A stretch of 13,509 bases of DNA from Bacteroidota bacterium (lineage in GTDB: Bacteria; Bacteroidota; Bacteroidia; Chitinophagales; Chitinophagaceae). Where the stretch lies: positions 1-13,509 of the forward strand of contig JAEZAM010000064.1 in NCBI GenBank assembly GCA_023430465.1, in the 5' to 3' direction. The notes beneath the pieces are model-generated. The model had not been told where the DNA came from. It saw only the letters and a list, made by a program, of their open reading frames with translations, and did not search any database. This document shows positions 6,645 to 13,509 of the stretch, in pieces (the first letter of the stretch is position 1; each line of letters starts with the position of its first letter). The translations under genes and the position numbers were made by a program.

Positions 6645-6928
6645 TCGGTAACAGCATCAGCATTCAATGGTCCATAAATGTGGGGAAATGTATCCTGTGT
6701 GGAAGGTGACCATTCCTGTATGTACCTGCTTGTCAGCTTTGATGTGTCAATCACAAGTTTTACGAGATCAGTCTTCCCTGCAAAATATCGCTGTAACACA
6801 CCGTCAACCTGGTGGGCCTCGCTGCAATGAATAAATCCTTCCTGTTTGAGTGAGGGCGCTTCATAGAAACCCGTAACACGGGCCTTGTTCCATTCTTCTG
6901 CAGTAGTAACGTGATAAATGACCGGCAT
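6629..6928 (-). CDS. DUF952 family protein
   Basis: This 99-residue protein starts at MPVIYHVTT; a longer open frame (to 6994) runs back into aroC and is not needed. The pattern matches DUF952: YHVTTAEEW at the N-terminus, Y-x-APSLKQEGFIHCS in the middle, a central DLVKLVID strand, and FPHIYGPL near the C-terminus. The function is unknown. I recall the family being grouped with ADP-ribosyltransferase-like folds, and the conserved His residues (H7 and those in FIHCS and FPHIYG) would suit a small-ligand site, but that is inference. It is the last gene of the aromatic operon, 10 bp after aroC, and its stop codon directly abuts that of the convergent dipeptidase gene. Its position may reflect convenience of co-transcription rather than a role in the pathway. 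Confidence 0.85.
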   Translation of the reverse strand: MPVIYHVTTAEEWNKARVTGFYEAPSLKQEGFIHCSEAHQVDGVLQRYFAGKTDLVKLVIDTSKLTSRYIQEWSPSTQDTFPHIYGPLNADAVTEVIAL

Positions 6929-6938
6929 GCTGATGTTA

Positions 6939-7946
6939 TTATTGGATAATCCTTGCACTTTGTTGTTCCAGCAGATAAAGGTCCGCGAGCGCAACCGCTG
7001 TTGCTGCTTCCACTATCACCGGAGCGCGCAGGGCTACACAAAGATCGTGACGACCTTTTATTGAAAAATTTTCCACCTGTCCTGTATCCCAGTTCAGACT
7101 GTTCTGTTCTTTCGGTGTGGAAGCAGTTGGCTTGATAGCAAGCCGGAACACCAGTTCATTGCCATTGCTGATGCCGCCAACTACTCCACCGGCATGATTG
7201 GTTCGTGTTTTACCGCTCTTGTCTTCAATAGCATCATTGTGTTCCGAGCCAAACATCTTTGCAGCCGCAAAGCCCGCACCGAACTCGACACCTTTTACAG
7301 CAGGGATAGCGAAAAGAACATGCGCCAGATTTGATTCCACTGAATCGAAAAAGGGCTCGCCGAGACCTACGGGAAGTCCGCTGACCCGACATTCCACCAG
7401 CCCGCCAACAGAATCTTTTGCATCGATGGCTTTTTGCAAACCAAGCTCCGTATCTGTTTCACCACCGATCTCGATGACGCTTGCGCCGATGGTGAGTTGT
7501 GGATGCCTGTGATGCAGGATTTTTTTTGCGATGGCCCCTGCCGCTACCAAACCCGTTGTGAGTCGTGCGCTGAAATGCCCGCCACCGCGGTAATCTTCAA
7601 AGCCGCCAAACTTTTGATGGGCGACCATATCTGCATGGCCGGGTCTTGGGAAGCTTCGCTGCTTTTCATAATCAGCGCTGCGTGTATTGTTATTTTCAAA
7701 AAGTATGGTAATGGGCGCTCCGGTAGTATGCTTGTTGAAGATGCCGCTTTTGAAGAAAGGATAATCGGCCTCTTTACGGGGAGTTGTTCCTTTTTGCATA
7801 CCTCCTTTCCGCCGTTCCAGGTCGGGCAGCAGGTCATCTTCTGTTAATGGAAGACCCGCGGGGCAGCCGTCGATGACGATGCCCACTGATTCGCCATGCG
7901 ATTCACCGAAAATATGCACCCGGAATAAGCGTCCAAATGTGTTCAA
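6939..7946 (-). CDS. aroC: Chorismate synthase
   Basis: This 335-residue enzyme converts 5-enolpyruvylshikimate 3-phosphate to chorismate using reduced FMN. The N-terminus FGRLFRVHIFGESHG carries the first family signature with catalytic H17. RPGHAD and DYRGGGHFSARLTTG carry the second, and TRTNHAGG...GISNG is the region around the phosphate site. The second signature reads GGGHFSAR instead of the more usual GGGRSSAR, a variant I recall from some Firmicutes and Bacteroidota. The protein is slightly shorter than the common 350-360 residues but shows no obvious gap. It lies between aroA (10-bp gap) and the DUF952 gene (10-bp gap) in the same operon. Confidence 0.96.
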   Translation of the reverse strand: MNTFGRLFRVHIFGESHGESVGIVIDGCPAGLPLTEDDLLPDLERRKGGMQKGTTPRKEADYPFFKSGIFNKHTTGAPITILFENNNTRSADYEKQRSFPRPGHADMVAHQKFGGFEDYRGGGHFSARLTTGLVAAGAIAKKILHHRHPQLTIGASVIEIGGETDTELGLQKAIDAKDSVGGLVECRVSGLPVGLGEPFFDSVESNLAHVLFAIPAVKGVEFGAGFAAAKMFGSEHNDAIEDKSGKTRTNHAGGVVGGISNGNELVFRLAIKPTASTPKEQNSLNWDTGQVENFSIKGRHDLCVALRAPVIVEAATAVALADLYLLEQQSARIIQ

Positions 7947-7956
7947 CGTTCAGTTT

Positions 7957-9240
7957 TTATTGTATAAACTCATAGGGCAGTGATATGGCAGCGCCTGCCG
8001 ATCTAAGATCGGTATAAAAATCGGGATATGATTTCCGGATGGCTTCTGCATCCAGGATCACCACCTCTCCTTCTGCACGCAGAGCTGCTACAGCGCAGGC
8101 CATGGCGATGCGGTGATCATGATGTGAATGGACTTCAGCTCCCTTTATCGGGCCACCGGTGATATGCATGTAATCGCCATCAAGAACGATTTCAATACCC
8201 AGCTTTCCGAATTCGCTTTTAAGTGCCTCACCGCGATCGCTTTCCTTATGCGCCAGCCGGCTCACACCTTTTATTGATGTCCGGCCCTGTGCGGCAGCCG
8301 CCAGGGCTACCAGTGGAGGGAAAAGGTCGGGGCAATCCGTTGCGTCAAACTCGAAGGCATCCAGTGGTGATGGATGAAGATGAATCCCTTTCTGATCCAT
8401 CGCAATCCCGGCATTCGCCGCCATCAATGCATCGATGATGGCGCGGTCTGCCTGCGTAGAGGAAAGATCAAGCCCGCGCACGGTGAGCGGGCCCGCGATG
8501 GCGCCTGCTACGAGCAGGAATGCTGCGCCGCTCCAGTCACCCTCTACCGTATACTCAACTTCAGCCGGTAAGCTGGCTTTGGATCTGTCAAAATAGAATT
8601 GCCTGTAGTCTTTATTCTCCGGTACTTTCATACCAAACCGCCTCATCACATCGAGTGTAAGATCGATGTAAGGACGGCTGCGCAGATCATTCACGGTAAT
8701 CGTCACATCACCTGCATCCGCCGCGGCATATGCCATTAAGAGACCAGTGAGGAATTGTGAACTCAGCGACCCGTCTACTTCAATGTCCCCTGGCACAACG
8801 GGACCTTGCACCGTCAGGGGCAACTTTCCGTTATTCGATACCACCTTCACACCAAGTTTAGGCAGGATCTCATCAAAAAAATCCATCGGCCGGCGAACAA
8901 GGCTCCCCGAGCCATTGATGGTGATCGACTGATCACTGAGGGCCAGCAGTGGCGTGAACATGCGTATGCTTAGCCCGCTTTCGCCGCAGTTTACTTCCTG
9001 ATCAACCGGGTTTATCCCGTGGCTTTCTATGCGCAGCGTGTTGGCTTCTTCGGTGATCACTGCTCCTGCCCTTCGGATGATATCCATAGCCGCGCGATCA
9101 TCATTGCTGTGACCGGGGTTATGCAGTACAGTGATACCAGTTCGCACCAACGCTGCTGCACAGGCGCGCTGCATCGAACTTTTAGAAGCTGGGGCCTGTA
9201 TCGTCCCCTTTACCCGCGAAGGCCTGATGATTGCTTTCAT
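7957..9240 (-). CDS. aroA: 3-phosphoshikimate 1-carboxyvinyltransferase (EPSP synthase)
   Basis: This 427-residue enzyme transfers the enolpyruvyl group of PEP to shikimate 3-phosphate. It has the usual length and two-domain layout. Visible landmarks are ASKSSMQR (K20, S21), the PEP/glyphosate-site loop CGESGLSIRM (85-94, with R93), SLSSQF (158-163), DCPDLFPPL (302-310), KESDRGEAL (332-340), DHRIAMACAV (375-384) and KSYPDF near the end. The loop reads GESGLSIRM where the E. coli type has GNAGTAMRP, so the proline that follows the conserved Arg is Met here. The start codon overlaps the aroB stop (ATGA), which points to coupled translation. Confidence 0.96.
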   Translation of the reverse strand: MKAIIRPSRVKGTIQAPASKSSMQRACAAALVRTGITVLHNPGHSNDDRAAMDIIRRAGAVITEEANTLRIESHGINPVDQEVNCGESGLSIRMFTPLLALSDQSITINGSGSLVRRPMDFFDEILPKLGVKVVSNNGKLPLTVQGPVVPGDIEVDGSLSSQFLTGLLMAYAAADAGDVTITVNDLRSRPYIDLTLDVMRRFGMKVPENKDYRQFYFDRSKASLPAEVEYTVEGDWSGAAFLLVAGAIAGPLTVRGLDLSSTQADRAIIDALMAANAGIAMDQKGIHLHPSPLDAFEFDATDCPDLFPPLVALAAAAQGRTSIKGVSRLAHKESDRGEALKSEFGKLGIEIVLDGDYMHITGGPIKGAEVHSHHDHRIAMACAVAALRAEGEVVILDAEAIRKSYPDFYTDLRSAGAAISLPYEFIQ

Positions 9241-10277
9241 ATCGTTCTTGTGGAGGATTGCAACTCCCCCAGTATTTTGCCAAGCTCTCCGAGATCAACC
9301 TGGCGGCTGACCGCTTTCCCGATCTTTTCGAGCAAGATGTAATGAATGGAACCACTGTCCTTTTTCTTATCCATTTTCAGCACGGAAAATGCTTTATCCA
9401 TATCAAAGTCTGCATAAGTTGGCAGGCCGTATTTTGCCAGCAACTCCACCAGCCGTTCCGTCTTCCTGAAACCTGTGATCTTTTCCGACAGATGGGCTGC
9501 ATAGGTCATACCGATCGAAATAGCTTGTCCGTGTGACAACTCATACTGATTTTCCAGTGCATGCCCCAGCGTATGTCCGAAATTCAACAGCCGGCGCTCG
9601 CCCTGCTCGAATTCATCCCGTTGCACAACTTTCGCCTTCAACAAGGCATTTCGTTTTACCAGTTCGCAGATGGCGGTTTGCTTCTTCATGAAAGTGGTCA
9701 GAGAGGCAGCCTCCAGTGACCGGAACATGGCTTCATCTGCGATGGCGGCATGCTTGATGATCTCTGCAAAACCGTTTTTCCACTCTGTTTCTGGAAGGCT
9801 TCGAAGAAAAGCCATATCATGAAGGATGAATGCCGGTTGACGGATCACGCCTACCATGTTTTTATATATCCCGACATCAATCCCGTTCTTGCCACCGATG
9901 GAGGCATCGACGAGCGCGAGCAAGGTGGTAGGTAAAAAGCCAAACCTGGTACCGCGCATATATACAGAAGCAACATAGCCTGCAAGGTCAGTGATCACAC
10001 CGCCGCCTACGCCTACGATAGTTGTCTTCCGGTCAGCCTGGAATTCGATGAGCTGTTCTATTATTCCATCCACTGTTGCCTGGACCTTGCTTTCTTCACC
10101 AGGCTTCAGCACGATCGTATTCCATCCTTTGAATCGCTTCTGGTGAGCATCAAATACATGTTCATCCGTGATGATAACAGCCGCACGCCGATCGGCAACT
10201 TCGCCAAGGTGGCTGATGCCGGCGGCAAAATAAAAATCCGTACTGGCTGCGGAAAACCTGATTTTTCGATGTGTCAT
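9237..10277 (-). CDS. aroB: 3-dehydroquinate synthase
   Basis: This 346-residue cytoplasmic enzyme cyclises DAHP to 3-dehydroquinate using NAD and a divalent metal. The NAD-binding stretch GVGGGVITDLAGYVAS is at 89-104 and RGTRFGFLPTTLLALVDASIGGKNG at about 108-132. Metal ligands are expected at E172 (GFAEIIKH), H235 (NFGHTLGHALE) and H249 (SHGQAISIGM). KMDKKKDSG (301-309) is the conserved C-terminal lysine motif. Length is normal. It begins 9 bp after the DAHP synthase/chorismate mutase stop and overlaps aroA by 4 bp. Confidence 0.97.
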   Translation of the reverse strand: MTHRKIRFSAASTDFYFAAGISHLGEVADRRAAVIITDEHVFDAHQKRFKGWNTIVLKPGEESKVQATVDGIIEQLIEFQADRKTTIVGVGGGVITDLAGYVASVYMRGTRFGFLPTTLLALVDASIGGKNGIDVGIYKNMVGVIRQPAFILHDMAFLRSLPETEWKNGFAEIIKHAAIADEAMFRSLEAASLTTFMKKQTAICELVKRNALLKAKVVQRDEFEQGERRLLNFGHTLGHALENQYELSHGQAISIGMTYAAHLSEKITGFRKTERLVELLAKYGLPTYADFDMDKAFSVLKMDKKKDSGSIHYILLEKIGKAVSRQVDLGELGKILGELQSSTRTI

Positions 10278-10286
10278 ATCCGGAGC

Positions 10287-11375
10287 TTATGCGTCCATTA
10301 TCTTTTTCTGGTGGTTGATGCTTTCCATGTGTACCGCATCGAAATAGCGGGTGATGAATTCTCTGCTTAACCCATTCTTCTCGGCCTTTGCCGTTGCTTT
10401 TTCGATGATCTCGTTCCAGCGGTTGGTCTGGAGAATGGTAATGTTGTTGTCCTTTTTATATTGGCCGATCTTCTCCGCAATACGCATCCGCTGACTCAAT
10501 ATCTGGATCAGCTCATCATCCAGGTGATTGATCTGCTGCCGTAATTTTTCCAGTGCGGCGTGATATTCTTCGGAGTTGACATCCTCTTTTCTCCAGATGA
10601 TGGTATCCAGCATCTCCGCCAGTTTCTCAGGCGTCACCTGTTGTTTGGCATCGCTCCATGCGTTGTCCGGATCGATGTGGCTTTCGATCATGAGGCCATC
10701 ATAATCGAGGTCGATGGCCCGTTGCATCACTTCGAGGAGTATATCACGTCTGCCGCAGATATGCGATGGGTCGTTTATGATCGGCATCTGCGGATGCTTT
10801 AGTTTCATCTCGATCGCAAGATGCCACATCGGCGCATTGCGGTATTCGGTGTTGCCATACGATGAAAATCCGCGATGAATCAGGCCTATGTTTTTTATAC
10901 CAGCCCTTGCTACGCGCTCAACAGCACCGGCCCACAACTCCAGGTCAGGATTGATCGGGTTTTTGATCAGAACCGGAACATCCACACCACGGAGTGCATC
11001 TGCCACTTCCTGCACACTAAACGGGTTAACGGTTGTTCTGGCACCGATCCATAACACATCAACATCAAAGGTCAGTGCGTCCTGCACCTGCTTGCCGGTA
11101 GCCACTTCCACTGTTGTCGGCAGGCCGGTCAGCTTTTTCGCCTGTTGCAGCCAGGGAAGTCCTTTAGCCCCTATCCCTTCGAACATGCCAGGCTTTGTGC
11201 GGGGCTTCCAGATACCTGCGCGGAGCATATCCACTTTGCCGGTGTTGGCAAGTCGCTGGGCCGTAGCAAGTACCTGCTCCTCGGTTTCTGCACTGCAGGG
11301 TCCGCTGATGATGAGTGGCCGTTTCTTCCAGGCCTTTAGTGCGTTATCGGTTGATGTCTGATCGAGTGTTTGCAT
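10287..11375 (-). CDS. Bifunctional DAHP synthase / chorismate mutase
   Basis: This 362-residue fusion covers the first step of the shikimate pathway and the first step of the tyrosine/phenylalanine branch. The DAHP synthase domain (about 18-262, type I-beta, KDO8P-synthase-like) shows GPCSAE (25-30), RAGIWKPRT (52-60), GARTTVNPF (111-119), KNP (138-140), HRGF (167-170), DPSH (202-205) and ESH (231-233). The C-terminal AroQ-type chorismate mutase (about 268-357) shows LEKLRQQINHLDDELIQILS, then R296 and YKK. In related fusions the mutase domain also acts as a sensor for feedback by prephenate or chorismate; that regulation is inferred. It follows tyrA after a 52-bp AT-rich gap, the only sizeable gap in the operon. 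A TAAATTTG sequence occurs just before the ATG, but without a -33 element. The symbol aroF or aroG is used loosely in this phylum, so I leave it blank. Confidence 0.96.
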   Translation of the reverse strand: MQTLDQTSTDNALKAWKKRPLIISGPCSAETEEQVLATAQRLANTGKVDMLRAGIWKPRTKPGMFEGIGAKGLPWLQQAKKLTGLPTTVEVATGKQVQDALTFDVDVLWIGARTTVNPFSVQEVADALRGVDVPVLIKNPINPDLELWAGAVERVARAGIKNIGLIHRGFSSYGNTEYRNAPMWHLAIEMKLKHPQMPIINDPSHICGRRDILLEVMQRAIDLDYDGLMIESHIDPDNAWSDAKQQVTPEKLAEMLDTIIWRKEDVNSEEYHAALEKLRQQINHLDDELIQILSQRMRIAEKIGQYKKDNNITILQTNRWNEIIEKATAKAEKNGLSREFITRYFDAVHMESINHQKKIMDA

Positions 11376-11427
11376 TTGTCAAATTTAATTTTATTTATGT
11401 TGCCGGTTCCTGATTTAACAGTAATAC

Positions 11428-12276
11428 TTAGCGGATGATCCGCCGGATCTTGTTCGCCTCTTCGATGAGGCGAAGCAGGTATGCGCCGTCTTCCTGCTCG
11501 ATGCTTTCTTTAAATCGCGTGAGCTGAGCAATATGTTCCTTCAATACATCGAGCACGTTTACCCTGTTCTGCAGGAAAATAGGCACCCACATAGCGGGGT
11601 TACTCTTGGCAAGACGCACGGTGCTTTCAAAACCTGCAGAAGCCATCTCGAAGATCGCGTTGTCTTCCTTTTCTTTTTGCAGCACAGTATTGGCGAGTGC
11701 AAATGATGTTATGTGAGAAATGTGACTTACATAGGCCGCATGCAGATCATGTGAAAAAGCATCCATCTCCAGCAGGTGCATGCCGATCTTTTTGTACATG
11801 TACTTCGTCCACTCCAGTGCATCCGGATCGCTCTCGTTGCCGTTGCAGATAATGACTGCTTTATTATCATAGGCGCCGTGTACGGCGGCAGCAGGACCGC
11901 TGTACTCTGTTCCCCACATCGGGTGGGTGGCTACAAACCGCCCTCTTTTCGGGTGATCTTTGATGGCGGTTGTCAGTGGCGACTTCGTCGAACCAAGATC
12001 TATCACGATCTGCTGGTCGATCCTCTCTAGAATGGCAGGCAGTATGTCGAGCAACGTATCCACCGGCACCGCAAGGATAATAACCTCGGCAGCATCGATC
12101 GCCGGCTCAAGGTCCATCATTTCATCCACCAGTTCGCGCTCTATCGCTTCCCGCTGGTGTGATTCATTATTATCCACGCCAATCAGCCGCGAAGAGATTT
12201 TTTTCTCATGAAGCCGGATCGCCAGTGAACCGCCGATCAGCCCTACACCCACTATCGCTATTTTTTTCCTGTCCAT
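11428..12276 (-). CDS. tyrA: Prephenate dehydrogenase
   Basis: From the chosen start MDRKKIAIVG this is 282 residues. The frame is open back to 12303, but that would overlap the aminotransferase gene and prepend nine residues before the Rossmann strand. The enzyme oxidatively decarboxylates prephenate to 4-hydroxyphenylpyruvate. The dinucleotide motif GVGLIGGS is at 10-17, and D35 at the end of the second strand suggests NAD. Other landmarks are VIDLGSTKSP (91-100), ATHPMWGTEYSGP (116-128) and HDLHAAYVSHISH (176-188) with the family histidines. It has no fused chorismate mutase or ACT domain; the mutase is on the DAHP synthase protein. One base separates its ATG from the aminotransferase stop. 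Confidence 0.95.
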   Translation of the reverse strand: MDRKKIAIVGVGLIGGSLAIRLHEKKISSRLIGVDNNESHQREAIERELVDEMMDLEPAIDAAEVIILAVPVDTLLDILPAILERIDQQIVIDLGSTKSPLTTAIKDHPKRGRFVATHPMWGTEYSGPAAAVHGAYDNKAVIICNGNESDPDALEWTKYMYKKIGMHLLEMDAFSHDLHAAYVSHISHITSFALANTVLQKEKEDNAIFEMASAGFESTVRLAKSNPAMWVPIFLQNRVNVLDVLKEHIAQLTRFKESIEQEDGAYLLRLIEEANKIRRIIR

Positions 12277-12277
12277 A

Positions 12278-13459
12278 TTATTTGTTCTTGAATGCGTTCT
12301 CAATCCGTGCGATGGCCTGGTCTATTTTCTCTTCACTGGCACATAAACTGACACGCACAAACTTTTTGCCTCGCTCACCAAAGATTCCGCCAGGCGTGAT
12401 GAATACATTTGCGCGGGCCAGTACATCATCGCTGCAGGCATACCCGTCCGCATAGCCATCGGGGCATTTTGCCCATATGAAAAGACCGGCCTGACCTGGT
12501 TTATAGCTGCATCCCAACAGATCCAGGAGCTGCCAGGCTTTTGCCCGCCTTTGGGCGTAGACCCGATTAAGATCCCTGTGCCATTCCTCACCGAGCTCCA
12601 GTGCTTTTGCCGCTGCCAATTGGAGGGGCAGGAACATCCCGCTGTCCATGTTGCTCTTGAAACGCAGCACTGTATCGATGTTTACTGCATTACCACCGAT
12701 CATCCCGATGCGCCATCCCGCCATGTTGTGGGATTTACTCAGCGAGTTCAGCTCCAGCACATATTCTTTAGCGCCTTCAATGCTAAGCATACTCAGTGGC
12801 TCATCGTTCAGTATAAAGCTGTAGGGATTGTCATGAATGACCAGCAATGCATGCTTCTGCGCAAAAGCGATTATTTTTTCAAACAATTCCCTGTTACCCT
12901 GCTGGCCTGTGGGCATCTGCGGATAATTCACAAACATCAATTTCACTCCACTAAGTCCAGCCCCTTCTATCGCAGCAAAGTCTGGTTCATCTGCGTCGGC
13001 GCTGGTGACTGCATAAGAAACGGGAATGCCACCCGCGAGTCTGACTGCACTGCTGTAGGTCGGGTATCCCGGATCGGGTATCAATACCCTGTCGCCTGTG
13101 TTTAAAAAAGCCATGCAGATATGCATGATGCCCTCTTTGCTTCCTATCAATGGCAGTATCTCTGAAACTGGATCAAGAGCCGCGGCGTAAACGCGTTGAT
13201 ACCACCCGGCCATGGCCTGCCGAAGTACCGGTGATCCTTTATAAGATTGATACGCATGATTACCAGGCCGCGCAGATTCTTCCTGCAATGTGCGTATCAC
13301 TTCCGGGTGCGGCGGAAGATCCGGGCTTCCGATACCGAGATTGATGACAGCTTTCCCGGCCTGGTTCATTGCATCTATTTCGCGGAGCTTGGTAGAGAAA
13401 TAGTATTCGCCAATCCCATCCAGTCGTTCGGATGCTTTTATAACTTGAGTCGCTTCCAT
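12278..13459 (-). CDS. Class I/II PLP aminotransferase, probable aromatic aminotransferase
   Basis: This 393-residue fold-type I aminotransferase has LGIGSPDLPPH (41-51), the PLP-binding DPGYPTY (129-135), D210 in HDNPYSF, the Schiff-base lysine K242 in SLSKSHNMAGWR, R250, and the carboxylate-binding R369 in FVRVSL. The usual NPxNPTG loop reads NYPQMPTG (178-185), so the Asn that normally contacts the PLP ring oxygen appears replaced by Met. Its place between a probable prephenate dehydratase and tyrA points to the final transamination of phenylpyruvate and 4-hydroxyphenylpyruvate. Relatives are often labelled as LL-diaminopimelate or aspartate aminotransferases, so substrate is inferred from context. 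The start lies 11 bp after the upstream stop and has no Shine-Dalgarno, as is common in this phylum. Confidence 0.92.
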   Translation of the reverse strand: MEATQVIKASERLDGIGEYYFSTKLREIDAMNQAGKAVINLGIGSPDLPPHPEVIRTLQEESARPGNHAYQSYKGSPVLRQAMAGWYQRVYAAALDPVSEILPLIGSKEGIMHICMAFLNTGDRVLIPDPGYPTYSSAVRLAGGIPVSYAVTSADADEPDFAAIEGAGLSGVKLMFVNYPQMPTGQQGNRELFEKIIAFAQKHALLVIHDNPYSFILNDEPLSMLSIEGAKEYVLELNSLSKSHNMAGWRIGMIGGNAVNIDTVLRFKSNMDSGMFLPLQLAAAKALELGEEWHRDLNRVYAQRRAKAWQLLDLLGCSYKPGQAGLFIWAKCPDGYADGYACSDDVLARANVFITPGGIFGERGKKFVRVSLCASEEKIDQAIARIENAFKNK

Positions 13460-13470
13460 TATTTTTTACA

Positions 13471-13509
13471 TTATCCATTTTTATAAACCCCATACACATT
13501 AAGTTCATA
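13471..13509 (-). CDS. C-terminal end of an upstream gene, probably prephenate dehydratase (partial)
   Basis: Read from the right edge on the minus strand, one frame gives YELNVYGVYKNG followed by TAA (13473-13471), 11 bp before the aminotransferase ATG. A closing strand of the form LxVxGxYK is what ACT-domain prephenate dehydratases usually end with. That enzyme is the expected neighbour, because it is the one missing from the phenylalanine branch here. Only twelve codons are visible, so this is a suggestion from context. A second minus-strand frame is also open to the edge but overlaps the aminotransferase out of frame. Confidence 0.5.
   Translation of the reverse strand, partial: YELNVYGVYKNG

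Noticed and set aside
11380..11387. TAAATTTG before the DAHP synthase/chorismate mutase gene as an internal promoter
   Set aside because: It matches the -7 pattern but sits only 5 bases before the start codon and has no -33 element at the right spacing. In an AT-rich gap this match is expected by chance.
13260..13508. Minus-strand open frame of 82 codons at the right edge
   Set aside because: It overlaps the aminotransferase N-terminus out of frame and has no family features; the frame ending in YKNG-stop is the better reading of the edge.
1..13509. Mobile element, CRISPR array, phage or defence system
   Set aside because: I saw no transposase, integrase, terminal inverted repeats, spaced direct repeats or defence-type domains. 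The genes are ordinary metabolic and envelope functions with even base composition.

Overview
The window looks like chromosomal DNA of a member of the Bacteroidota, most probably a Chitinophagaceae relative. The evidence is a DAHP synthase fused to chorismate mutase, an OmpA protein with thrombospondin type 3 repeats, a CcsA/CcmD-like pair, AT-rich start regions without Shine-Dalgarno sequences, and -7 boxes of the Bacteroidota form TAnnTTTG. The family assignment is inference from remembered relatives; no search was run.

Layout. Bases 1-111 are a leader that begins with a short tandem repeat. Next on the + strand come a CcmC/CcsA-type haem-handling membrane protein, an overlapping CcmD-like small membrane protein, and a glutamate dehydrogenase (gdhA) of the kind that resembles the mitochondrial animal enzyme. 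The glutamate dehydrogenase and the convergent OmpA gene each end in a clear intrinsic terminator (2545-2625). Bases 2649-6628 form a cell-envelope block: an OmpA-like peptidoglycan-binding protein (-), a YcbB-type L,D-transpeptidase lipoprotein (-), and, divergent from it, a VanX-like D-Ala-D-Ala dipeptidase (+) interrupted by one in-frame TAA.

Bases 6629-13509 hold one tightly packed minus-strand operon for aromatic amino acids. In transcription order it contains the last codons of a probable prephenate dehydratase, an aminotransferase, prephenate dehydrogenase (tyrA), DAHP synthase/chorismate mutase, aroB, aroA, aroC and a small DUF952 protein. Gaps are mostly -4 to 11 bp, with a single 52-bp gap before the DAHP synthase. 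Together the genes supply the entry step, the cyclisation step and the last two steps to chorismate, and then the branch to tyrosine and phenylalanine. aroD, aroE and aroK are not in this window.

I found no mobile element, CRISPR array, tRNA or rRNA, and no convincing new multi-gene system. The observations most worth a second look are the nonsense codon in an otherwise intact dipeptidase gene, the animal-like glutamate dehydrogenase with a shortened antenna segment, the non-canonical PLP-pocket motif in the aminotransferase, and the DUF952 protein at the end of the aromatic operon.
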